Of a stretch of 64,000 bases of DNA, positions 14,908 through 21,580 are shown in pieces. The position numbers and the translations under genes were made by a program. The notes beneath the pieces are model-generated. The model did no database searches, was not told the origin of the DNA, and saw only the letters and a program-made list of their open reading frames with translations. The number at the start of each line of letters is the position of its first letter. Positions within the stretch are counted from its first letter, which is position 1. This DNA is from DATBLE01 sp963837265 (lineage in GTDB: Bacteria > Actinomycetota > Thermoleophilia > Gaiellales > Gaiellaceae): positions 496,001 to 560,000 of the forward strand of contig CAWIMQ010000006.1 of NCBI GenBank assembly GCA_963837265.1, written 5' to 3'.

Positions 14908-16422
14908 CTAGCCTCGGTGGCGCGGCCCTTCGCGGAGGAGCTCGTCGACTGCGGCCTGGAGCTCATCCGGGTTGCCGGCCCCGAAGCCGCGCACCGTGCC
15001 GGTCGAGTCGACGAGGACGTTCGTGGGCACTCCGTGGACTCCGAGCAGCTTCGCGTAGGCACCTTCCTCGTCGAGGAGCACGGCTCCTTCGACGCCCCAC
15101 AGCTCGCAGTAGGCCTGCGCTTTCGTGCGGGCCTCGTCGCCCTCCCACACGTCGATCAGGATCACGTCCAGACCAGACCGGTCTGCCTCGCGGCGGCGCA
15201 GCTCCTCGAGCAGGGGCGCCTCCGCGTTGCACGGGCCTCACCAGCTCGCGAAGAAGTTGAGGATGTACTTACGCTCTGCCCATTCACGGCTCGTGCGTGG
15301 GAGGCCGGTCCGCAGGTCGGGAAGCCGGAACGGTGGCAGCGGCCGGCCGAGCAGCTCGTGCTTCGGCTGCGGCGACACGGTCGCCGGAGGCTCCTCGAGC
15401 AGGTCCTCGACCACGGTCAACGAGCCGCCGCCGGCGTTCGCGACCAGCAGCCGCCCCGTCGCCGGATCGACCGTGCAGCCGCCGGGGCCGTCGCCGACCG
15501 GGATCCGCGCCCACTCCGCCCCGTCGGCGGTGCCGAGCACGCTCACGGTGCCGGCCCCTCGGTTGCTGACGTACAGCCGGTCTCCTGCAGGCGCCAGAGC
15601 GGCGCCGACCGGCGTGCGGTCGACCTTCATCGTGCCCGTCACGGACGACGTCGCGAGGTCGATGCTCGTCACCGTGTCCGCGAACGAGTTCGCGACGTAG
15701 AGCTCGTCCCGAGCCGGATTCACCACCACTGCACAGGGTGCGGCACCGACTTCGACCTGCTCCAGGACACTATGCGTCTCCGCGTCGATGACGGTCAGCG
15801 AGCCGGCCAGGAAGTTCGCGCAGTACACACGCCCATGCTTCGTGTCCACCGCGACCGCGCCGGCGCCGGCCTCCGCCTCGACCGTGGCGACGACCTCCAG
15901 CGTGTCGACGTCAATCACCGCCACCGTCGCCGAGAGCGCGCACCCGCAGTAGAGACGACGACGCCCGGCGTCGAGCGCAAGCCCTGACGGATACATGCCG
16001 ACCGGCACCGAGGCAACCACGGAGAGAGTCGCGCCGTCGACGACCGACACGCCCTCGCCGAGCAGATCGGCGGTGAACAGGCGGGCGGTCGCCTCGTCGA
16101 AGGCGATGTCCATCGGCTCGTGACCGACCGCGACCTCGGCCACGACCGCGCCCCCGGCGAGATCGACGACGGTGACGGCGTCGCTCCGCGCGCAGGCCAC
16201 GAACGCCCGCCGCCCCCGCGTGTCGACCGCGACCCCTTCCGGCTCCAGGCCGGTCGCGATCTCGGCGACCACCCGGTACGGCGCCGCCGGCACGACGGGG
16301 AGCCGGCACGCAGCACCCTCGCCGTACCCGGTGGCGCCGCCCACCTCGGGATCACCACCGCCGGCTCCCACGAAGCATTCTCCTCTCACGCCGATCACTC
16401 GCACCGCCGCACCCACGCGCAC
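14908..16422 (-). CDS. probable selenoprotein: YVTN beta-propeller fused to thioredoxin-like (TlpA) domain, in-frame UGA
   Basis: Reading through one in-frame TGA (15240-15238) gives 504 residues. Residues 45-330 are YVTN/NHL-type propeller blades (PEGVAVDTRGRRAFVACARS, MDIAFDEATARLFTADLLG and similar). From about 355 a TlpA-like redoxin domain begins (LLGRPLPPFRLPDL), reaching KYILNFFASW, codon 395 TGA, then GPCNAEAPLL. The TGA occupies the first cysteine of the WCxxC active site. The frame stays open 110 codons further with G/C-rich third positions and normal thioredoxin sequence (ILIDVWEG, LLGVHGVPTNVLVDSTG). Recoding as selenocysteine is the simplest reading (WUGPC). GTG at 16422 has a GGGAGG Shine-Dalgarno. 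No signal peptide is evident. An IS3 remnant lies just upstream. Confidence 0.72.
15190..15225 (-). promoter_or_regulatory. candidate bacterial SECIS stem-loop
   Basis: On the coding strand, GCGGAGGCG (15225-15217) pairs with CGCCGCCGC (15198-15190) with one A-G mismatch. Inside, CTGCTC (15213-15208) pairs with GAGCTG (15204-15199) with one U-U mismatch, leaving a three-base bulge and a GAG loop. The loop begins 30 bases after the UGA and starts with G, fitting the general form of bacterial SECIS elements that recruit SelB. Part of the pairing could be chance in GC-rich DNA. Confidence 0.5.
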
Positions 16423-16429
16423 GTGATCC

Positions 16430-16858
16430 TCCCATCTTCAGGTCCGAGAAAGCAACGTAGCTGCCGATGCCGCGTCTGGCGTCGTCGAGGGGCTCGTACT
16501 CGTTCAGCCACACCTCCCGTTCTTTGAGGTTTCTCGAACCGGCTGTCGATGAAGACCTGCGACTCGGGGTCGCGGTAGGTCTTCCGACCCAGCGCCCACT
16601 CCAGCTCCCGGATCTTCCGGCGCAGCTCCCGCTCTCGCCGCTGCGCTCCTCCTGCCCTGCCGGCGCTTCCCCGCCGCCCTCGAGCAGCTTGTCGCGCCAG
16701 GAAGTGTGTCCGAGATCTCGTGCTCACTGCAGACCTCCTTTACTGTCCGGTCGCCCCCGCAACCCGGTCAGCACGGTCTCCAGCCTCTGCTGCGCCGTCC
16801 GGCTCCGGTATTTCCTCTGCTCGCTCAACCCACTCTCCTCCTCGGTCGAGCGGCCCAT
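16430..16858 (-). pseudogene. IS3-family transposase remnant
   Basis: Fragments of an IS3-type transposase appear in changing frames. MGRSTEEESGLSEQRKYRSR and TAQQRLETVLTGLRG are the OrfA start. A frame change leads to GDRTVKEVCSEHEISDTL, another to WRDKLLEGGGEAPAGQEER, and another to ELRRKIRELEWALGRKTY. Next comes a jump to OrfB C-terminal sequence KEREVWLNEYEPLDDARRGI. At least three frameshifts and a large internal deletion make it non-functional. No terminal inverted repeats or target duplication could be defined. It ends about 10 bases before the selenoprotein start codon. Confidence 0.75.
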
Positions 16859-16924
16859 CCTGAGCCGGCCCGATCGAGGCGAGAAGGCGCATCGTGCCTC
16901 TCCGAACAGGCATCGTCCAGAAGG

Positions 16925-16950
16925 TGGAGGCGGCGGAAGTCGGAGCCGCG
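16925..16950. repeat. possible degenerate copy of the ssrA att sequence
   Basis: This stretch matches the 26 bases at 22793-22818 at about 21 positions, including the first 12 and last 5. It may be a decayed integration scar, or chance similarity in GC-rich DNA. Confidence 0.25.
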
Positions 16951-17081
16951 CGCGCTTCGTGCCTGGCCCAGTTACCCGGGGGAGAGAAGTCAGGGCCACC
17001 TGTCGGCAGACTCAGTGACAGTCCGGCCTACACGGCGGAGATCTCTCCAGCTCGAGCGCCTGTTCGACGTGGACCTTGGGT

Positions 17082-18548
17082 CTAGAATCCGATCTCGATC
17101 GCCTCCCAGCCCCAGTTGTGGTGGCCTCCGGCCCAGCTGTTGTTCAGCACCGCCCGATCCCAGATGTCGATCTGCACGACGTAGCAGCAAGGGACGATGT
17201 TCGGGTCGCTCCACGGATCCCAGAGGAAGGAAGCCGGCGCCGGATAGCCGGTGTCGGCGACGTTGTAGTTGTACTTCTTGGAAAGGGGCACGGCCGGTCC
17301 GACGCCGGGCGGATCCGGTACGGCCACGATTGGAACTGACAGGCTCGTGTTGCCGTGGGCGGCGACGCTGCACTGGCTGAAGTTCGGGTCGCTCGCTTGG
17401 ATCGTGATCCGAATCAGACCGTCGCCCTTCTTGACTTTCCCGCACTTGAGCTCGACGAGGTCTCCATTCGGCTTCTTGAGCTGAAGCTGAATCAGCGGAG
17501 TCGGCGGCGGCGTGTTGTCGACCCTAACCTTCTGCGGCGCACTGACCCGCTGATTGTTCGCGGGATCTCGGGCGACGAGGCGCAGGTAATGATCGCCGTC
17601 CGGGACCGAAGACGTCGTCCAATCGGTGAGCGTCACCTCGCCGAACGGTGCCATCCCGTCCGAGAAGAAGATACCCCGGTGGCAGGGGTTGTTCGGCGGG
17701 TCGACGGGCGGGACGTTGAAGATGTTGAACCAGCCCGGGTCGATCGGGTCGGCGCAGGGCGAGCGCTTCTTCCAGACGAGCGGCGGGTTGGGCAGGTTCC
17801 AGCCCCAGACGTCGTCGAGGATGGGCGTGTAAGGACCGCCCGGAGCCGGTGCCACCTCGACCTTGTACTGCGTCGCCGCCGGGAAGTTGAAGTAACCCTT
17901 TACGTTCGAAGACGCGCCGATCGGGTGGTTCCCCGCCTCAGGCGGCGGCACGTTCGGCGGTGACGGCGGCGGCGGCGGGACCTGGAAAGGGGGGATGCTG
18001 GGGCCCACGCCGAGGCCGAGCGCGTTGAACTGGTCTGGCGTCGGGATCGAGCTGACCCGCGTGATCAGGGGCCGGTTGCAGAGCTCGCGGCAGATTCGCT
18101 TGCAGTGCTCGCGGCAGAGGAAGTGGCAGACCTGGTGACAGAAGCGCTCGAGCCCGAGCCGCTTTAGCTCGGCCTGCCAGGCGCTGACATCCTCCCGCTC
18201 GGCCGCGTCAACGAGCTTGTCAAGGCCAGTCTTCCTGCGAGCGATCGGAGCGAGAGCCTGGACGAAGTCGCGCACTTCGGCCACGTCGACCTGTCGCTGG
18301 GGCCGTTCCGGGCACAGCCGGTAGCAGCGACCGATGCAGCGCTTCTCGCAAAAGAGCACGCAGATCCGATGACACTCGTGCCCGAGCTCAAGCTGGTCGA
18401 GCACGCCCTGGAAGCGGCTTGCATCGGCGGCCTGGAAGGCCTCGAATGCTTCCCTGAATGCGTCTTCGTCCTTCGCCAGCCGGTCGGCAGCGGCGGCGGT
18501 CTCCCGCAACTCGCCAAGGGGATCTTCCTCGGACGTGTAGTCGCTCAT
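17082..18548 (-). CDS. large protein with two Cys/His-rich repeats, function unknown
   Basis: This 488-residue protein has no recognised family. Near residue 58 it has CHRICVLFCEKRCIGRCYRL, and near 138 CHQVCHFLCREHCKRICREL. Both share the pattern CHxxCxxxCxxxCxxxC, so they are an internal duplication and probably bind metal or a cofactor. Helical charged segments surround them. A proline-rich linker (FQVPPPPPSPPNVPPPEAG) follows near 192, then a beta-rich C-terminal half with Trp and Asn/Pro motifs (LRLVARDPANNQRVSAPQKV, NSWAGGHHNWGWEAIEIGF) resembling immunoglobulin-like or carbohydrate-binding folds. There is no signal peptide. ATG has a GGAAGGAG Shine-Dalgarno. It lies between an IS remnant and the ssrA island. 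Confidence 0.75.
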   Translation of the reverse strand: MSDYTSEEDPLGELRETAAAADRLAKDEDAFREAFEAFQAADASRFQGVLDQLELGHECHRICVLFCEKRCIGRCYRLCPERPQRQVDVAEVRDFVQALAPIARRKTGLDKLVDAAEREDVSAWQAELKRLGLERFCHQVCHFLCREHCKRICRELCNRPLITRVSSIPTPDQFNALGLGVGPSIPPFQVPPPPPSPPNVPPPEAGNHPIGASSNVKGYFNFPAATQYKVEVAPAPGGPYTPILDDVWGWNLPNPPLVWKKRSPCADPIDPGWFNIFNVPPVDPPNNPCHRGIFFSDGMAPFGEVTLTDWTTSSVPDGDHYLRLVARDPANNQRVSAPQKVRVDNTPPPTPLIQLQLKKPNGDLVELKCGKVKKGDGLIRITIQASDPNFSQCSVAAHGNTSLSVPIVAVPDPPGVGPAVPLSKKYNYNVADTGYPAPASFLWDPWSDPNIVPCCYVVQIDIWDRAVLNNSWAGGHHNWGWEAIEIGF

Positions 18549-18738
18549 CGCGTCTCCTTCCGTGAAGAGGTCGCCGCGCCTCGAGTCAAGACGCGACCGC
18601 CAGACGGGATATGCTGAGCCGTAGGCTCACACCGAGGGTCCCCCTGGACGACCGTTGGAGTCTACGACGTGCCCGCTTCGAAGGCAACTCGTTCGCCACG
18701 CCGCGGGAACTTGATCATGAGGGGCGAAGCGAGCGGCG

Positions 18739-18765
18739 ATGGAGGCGGCGGGAATCGAACCCGCG
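18739..18765. repeat. attL: distal 27-bp direct repeat of the ssrA 3' end
   Basis: These 27 bases are identical to 22792-22818, which encode the T-arm and acceptor 3' strand of the tmRNA on the minus strand. No 5' tRNA half is found next to this copy, so it is a target duplication, not an RNA gene. Confidence 0.8.
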
Positions 18766-18864
18766 CAAGGTTCCGCCCGGGAGCCACTTGCGGCCGCGCG
18801 CAGCGGCTGCCACGGCTGACAGACCCAGTCAGAATCGGACGGAAGGGACTCCGGCGCGGCGCGC

Positions 18865-18870
18865 TAGCGT
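18865..18870 (+). promoter_or_regulatory. -10 element TAGCGT in the island
   Basis: TAGCGT is followed by seven bases and the GTG at 18878. Confidence 0.45.
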
Positions 18871-18877
18871 ATACAGG

Positions 18878-19423
18878 GTGGTGGCTCGGGTGAGGGTAGC
18901 TTCTTGGTCTCGTCGTCGTCGGCTTTGCCTAGCGACTGCCCTGGGAGTGGCAGTAACGGCTGCTGTCGGGGCGCCGCTTGTCTCTTCGGCGACGAGTCCG
19001 TCCCTGACAGTTGCTGATCAACCAAGACGCCAGGTCGTCACGGCTCTGCTTCGGCTGACTCCGACTCATTCGTCTGCGTCGGTTTCGCGACGCTTCTTGT
19101 ACGCGGACGTCGGGATCGAGTCGCTGCGGCTCACGCTCTCTCGGAGTTTGCACGCCGAGTTGCTGATCCTGAACCCGGTCGAGTCGGCCACGGGGCAAGG
19201 ACCCTCGAAGATGTTGTGCTTGCCCTTCCGCTTGTGTCACGACCCCGGCCAGACTGCCCTTCGCTTCTGTCGCGACTCCGGGCAGCACACGATCTGCGCC
19301 TACCGCACAGATGCCGGAGCTGTCTTCCAGGCTGGAAGATTCGTGGTGACTGTCCGCGAACTCGACTCGCGGTCGGCGCGCGTCAATCTACGCGTGGTCT
19401 TCGTCCGAGGGCCGGGAGGCTAG
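18878..19423 (+). CDS. island protein with N-terminal membrane segment, unknown
   Basis: This protein of about 181 residues starts with a basic stretch (SWSRRRRL) and a hydrophobic segment (CLATALGVAVTAAVGAPLVSSA), so it is secreted or membrane-anchored. The rest is beta-rich with four cysteines in KMLCLPFRLCHD and RFCRDSGQHTICAYR that could form disulfides outside the cell. No family is recognised. Two adjacent GTG codons (18878, 18881) are possible starts; TAGCGT seven bases upstream favours the first. Codon use is less GC-biased than in the flanking core genes, in keeping with acquired DNA. An upstream in-frame ATG would read through the att repeat and is rejected. Confidence 0.6.
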   Translation: MVARVRVASWSRRRRLCLATALGVAVTAAVGAPLVSSATSPSLTVADQPRRQVVTALLRLTPTHSSASVSRRFLYADVGIESLRLTLSRSLHAELLILNPVESATGQGPSKMLCLPFRLCHDPGQTALRFCRDSGQHTICAYRTDAGAVFQAGRFVVTVRELDSRSARVNLRVVFVRGPGG

Positions 19424-19528
19424 CGTTTCGACGTCACGTCCGACGAGACGGCCGCGTACTTTGCGACACGGGCACCATCTAGCTCCTCCGGGATCGACAT
19501 CGGTCAAAAATGCCAGGGTCGGCGATGT

Positions 19529-20113
19529 TCAGTCCATCGGCGGATCGAAGACCTCGAGGTCGTCTTCGAGCCAGCCGGAGTAGAACCAGACGAGCTTCCG
19601 CTGGAGCTGCTGCGCGCCGCGGTACGCGAGTTGCGAGACGCGCTGGCCCTCGAGGAAAGCGTGGTGCAACGTGAGCGGCATGTAGAGGAGCGCGACGCTC
19701 TCCGGCATCGAGAACTCGAGCTCCTCGACCTTGAGCGGTGGCAGGTACATGTAGTTGATCAGGTGATCGAAGCGGCGCAGGTCTGCAAGCGCGGTCTCTT
19801 TGACGACGGCGCGGGCCAGGAGCTCCGAGAGTGGGATCAGTGGCACAAGTGTCCGAACCGGATGCCCGTAACCCTCTGCACCCTGCGCACCGAGCGAGCA
19901 ACTCGGCGTGATCAACATCGCCGGACCGAACTCGAGTGGGCCACTCAGGAAACGTCGGCTGCCTCCTCCCTCCTCGCCGTCGACGATGAGTTCGCTGGCA
20001 GGCATCGGATACGCAAGTGGCACGTCGCGGAAGACATCGCCCTGGCTCAAGAGCTCGACGCGATGGCGTTCGTAGTACTCGGCGTCTGAGGGTCGTTCCG
20101 GTCTCGGCGACAT
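19529..20113 (-). CDS. island protein of unknown function
   Basis: This 194-residue soluble protein has no family I can name. Visible features are YYERHRVELLSQGDVFRDVP near the N-terminus, a FGPAMLITPSCSLGAQG block near residue 62 with a single cysteine, and long hydrophobic helices (LYMPLTLHHAFLEGQRVSQL). It has no signal peptide or obvious catalytic motif. The ATG is preceded by TAGGCT with a nine-base spacer. It lies between the secreted island protein and the MerR-like regulator, 44 bases downstream of the latter on the same strand, so the two may be partly co-transcribed. Confidence 0.65.
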   Translation of the reverse strand: MSPRPERPSDAEYYERHRVELLSQGDVFRDVPLAYPMPASELIVDGEEGGGSRRFLSGPLEFGPAMLITPSCSLGAQGAEGYGHPVRTLVPLIPLSELLARAVVKETALADLRRFDHLINYMYLPPLKVEELEFSMPESVALLYMPLTLHHAFLEGQRVSQLAYRGAQQLQRKLVWFYSGWLEDDLEVFDPPMD

Positions 20114-20122
20114 CGGCGCGCC

Positions 20123-20128
20123 AGCCTA
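20123..20128 (-). promoter_or_regulatory. -10 element TAGGCT in the island
   Basis: On the minus strand TAGGCT is followed by nine bases and the ATG at 20113. Confidence 0.45.
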
Positions 20129-20157
20129 TCGGCGGACCCGGTCGGCTTCGTCCTGTG

Positions 20158-20421
20158 CTACTCGGTCGCGTCGCCGAAGACGAGTCGACCGCTGCGTTTG
20201 CGCCCGGGGTTCACGACGGGGCCCTCGGTGGCCGGCGCGAGCTGCTCGAACATCTCAGCGCGTAGCCGTTCGACGTCCTGAGTCGCGAACCGCCGGAAGC
20301 CGCTCCCAGGCAGGTGAACGGCGCGCAGCAGGCCGCGGGCCTCCCAGTTGCGGACCGTGTTCTCGTGCACGCCCAACATCCGAGCGGTGTCGCGAACGTT
20401 CAGCAGTTCCTTGGTCGCCAT
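20158..20421 (-). CDS. MerR/HTH_17-type DNA-binding protein (possible excisionase)
   Basis: This 87-residue protein begins with a winged-helix motif, LLNVRDTARMLGVHENTVRN WEARGLLRAV, followed by GFRRFATQDVERLRAEM, the MerR/excisionase-type DNA-binding fold. It lacks the effector domain of full MerR proteins. On an integrase-bearing island it is a candidate recombination directionality factor or repressor. ATG at 20421 fits the promoter, whose start point would fall a few bases before it; ATG at 20430 would lie upstream of that point. A perfect palindrome directly upstream of its -35 box suggests self-regulation. Confidence 0.75.
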   Translation of the reverse strand: MATKELLNVRDTARMLGVHENTVRNWEARGLLRAVHLPGSGFRRFATQDVERLRAEMFEQLAPATEGPVVNPGRKRSGRLVFGDATE

Positions 20422-20431
20422 CGTCCTCATG

Positions 20432-20460
20432 ACTATAGCTCCTGATGTCGCCTTTGTCGA
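20432..20460 (-). promoter_or_regulatory. strong sigma-70-type promoter of the MerR-like gene
   Basis: On the minus strand, -35 TCGACA (20460-20455), a 17-base spacer, and -10 TATAGT (20437-20432). It is the closest match to consensus spacing and boxes on the island. Confidence 0.7.
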
Positions 20461-20464
20461 GTAT

Positions 20465-20479
20465 GTGGACTTTGTCCAC
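20465..20479. promoter_or_regulatory. operator-like palindrome upstream of the MerR-like promoter
   Basis: GTGGAC (20465-20470) and GTCCAC (20474-20479) are a perfect inverted repeat with a 3-base centre, four bases upstream of the -35 box. The 257-bp stretch 20480-20736 behind it holds no gene that I can support, only a small GCATCC/GGATGC hairpin at 20548-20562. Confidence 0.5.
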
Positions 20480-20736
20480 TCTCGGTTATCGGCAAACACG
20501 AGCTCGACATGAACGCTCGGAGCGAAGGTAGCCAGCGAGACGCAGATGCATCCCTTGGATGCTCGAGCTCCCGCACCGGCGCTTTGAGGGCGATCGGGAT
20601 AGTTCGATGTGGAGCCTCCAATCGTTCCGCTCGCGGGACCTCTGAGGCACCGCACGCCTCGCTTTTCAGCTCTTCTCGCAGAAGTGCATCTGTGTCTCGC
20701 CGGCCATGGTTGCCTGAGAGGACAGCCGAGCGGAGG

Positions 20737-21225
20737 TCAGAGATCGATTCCGATGCCGAGTTCGTACTCGAGCTCGATCAGGCGGCGGAGCTGGCGAAGC
20801 TTCTCCACGTCATCGTCGCGACCCAGCGCCGAGAGCATCCGCGCCAGGTCGCCCTTCGACGCGACTGCCGGTCGAAGACCCTGCCCGATGGGCTCACGGA
20901 TTGCCGCACGCCGCAGGTCGTCGTAACCGCGCGTGCCGGCAGGGACCGGAACGATGCGCAGCTCACCATGCGGCGTCGTCACCATCGTGGGCTCTTCGGC
21001 GTCGACGTCCGCCTGCCCCACGCCGAGCTCGTCAAGCGCTTCGGCGAGGCGGTTGAGGTTCTCCGGCCTCGTTGACGGGGTGATGTCTACACCCCTCGTA
21101 ACCTCGTCGGTTCCCTCGATTACGCGCGCGAGACCGCCGATCACGATGTAGCTGACGCGGTGGCGATCGAGCGCGCCGAGGAGTGCCCGCGGGTCGAACG
21201 GCGCCGACGAGCGCCCCGGACTCAC
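20737..21225 (-). CDS. nucleotidyltransferase-fold protein of an XRE-paired module
   Basis: This 162-residue protein has VIGGLARVIEGTDEVTRGVD near residue 28, the GG...D-x-D type motif of minimal or AbiEii-like nucleotidyltransferases, although only one of the two usual acidic residues is evident in RGVDITP. The C-terminus is helical (DLARMLSALGRDDDVEKLRQ). Its GTG start overlaps the stop of the XRE gene by four bases, so the two are translationally coupled. HTH plus nucleotidyltransferase pairs are frequent on mobile islands and include known toxin-antitoxin and abortive-infection systems; that role is inferred from context only. Confidence 0.72.
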   Translation of the reverse strand: MSPGRSSAPFDPRALLGALDRHRVSYIVIGGLARVIEGTDEVTRGVDITPSTRPENLNRLAEALDELGVGQADVDAEEPTMVTTPHGELRIVPVPAGTRGYDDLRRAAIREPIGQGLRPAVASKGDLARMLSALGRDDDVEKLRQLRRLIELEYELGIGIDL

Positions 21226-21512
21226 CTCTTGGACGCCTTCAAGAGCTCCTGAAACCGCTCCTGAGGCGACAGGCGGAGCTTGCGACGGAGAACCTTCTCC
21301 CCAGTCTCGTCGACCTCAGCGGGGCCAATGGAGACATTGAGCTCCAAGCCGCACGCGCGCACGAGCGCACGAAGGGTCTCGAAGCTCGGCTCGACTGCGC
21401 CGCGCTCCCACCGAGCGATCTGGGCGCGATCCTTGCCGACTCGGCCTCCGAGCTCGCCCTGCGATAGGCCCGCCAGAAGCCTCGCCTCCCTGATCAACAA
21501 TCCGCTCGTCAC
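21222..21512 (-). CDS. XRE-family HTH regulator (antitoxin-like)
   Basis: This 96-residue protein has a Cro/C1-type helix-turn-helix at residues 5-60: IREARLLAGLSQGELGGRVG followed by KDRAQIARWERGAVEPSFET. A short C-terminal tail (LSPQERFQELLKASKR) may contact the partner protein. It is the first gene of a two-gene operon with the nucleotidyltransferase. GTG at 21512 has TACAAT nine bases upstream. It diverges from the integrase across a 68-bp region containing a TTCCT/AGGAA inverted repeat, so it could repress both directions. Confidence 0.8.
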   Translation of the reverse strand: MTSGLLIREARLLAGLSQGELGGRVGKDRAQIARWERGAVEPSFETLRALVRACGLELNVSIGPAEVDETGEKVLRRKLRLSPQERFQELLKASKR

Positions 21513-21521
21513 GACGGAACG

Positions 21522-21527
21522 ATTGTA
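21522..21527 (-). promoter_or_regulatory. -10 element TACAAT of the XRE operon
   Basis: On the minus strand TACAAT is followed by nine bases and the GTG at 21512. Confidence 0.5.
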
Positions 21528-21541
21528 CCTCGCGAGCCGAT

Positions 21542-21555
21542 TTCCTCTTTAGGAA
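21542..21555. promoter_or_regulatory. operator-like inverted repeat between XRE and integrase
   Basis: TTCCT (21542-21546) and AGGAA (21551-21555) around CTTT. It lies in the divergent promoter region; TACTAT at 21565-21570 is a likely -10 box for the integrase, with a ten-base gap to its ATG. Confidence 0.4.
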
Positions 21556-21580
21556 CATTTCTGTTACTATCGCCGCTTTC

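Noticed and set aside
14908..15165. An independent small thioredoxin-like gene starting at 15165
   Set aside because: It is in the same frame as the propeller gene, begins in the middle of the thioredoxin fold and would lack the active site. Read-through of the UGA is the better model.
16395..16727. A genuine 110-residue gene upstream of the propeller gene
   Set aside because: Its sequence is OrfA coiled coil followed by out-of-frame OrfB; it is a transposase remnant.
18739..18830. A tRNA gene suggested by a T-arm and acceptor-like sequence
   Set aside because: No complementary 5' acceptor strand or anticodon arm occurs at tRNA distance. It is a copy of the tmRNA 3' end left by integration.
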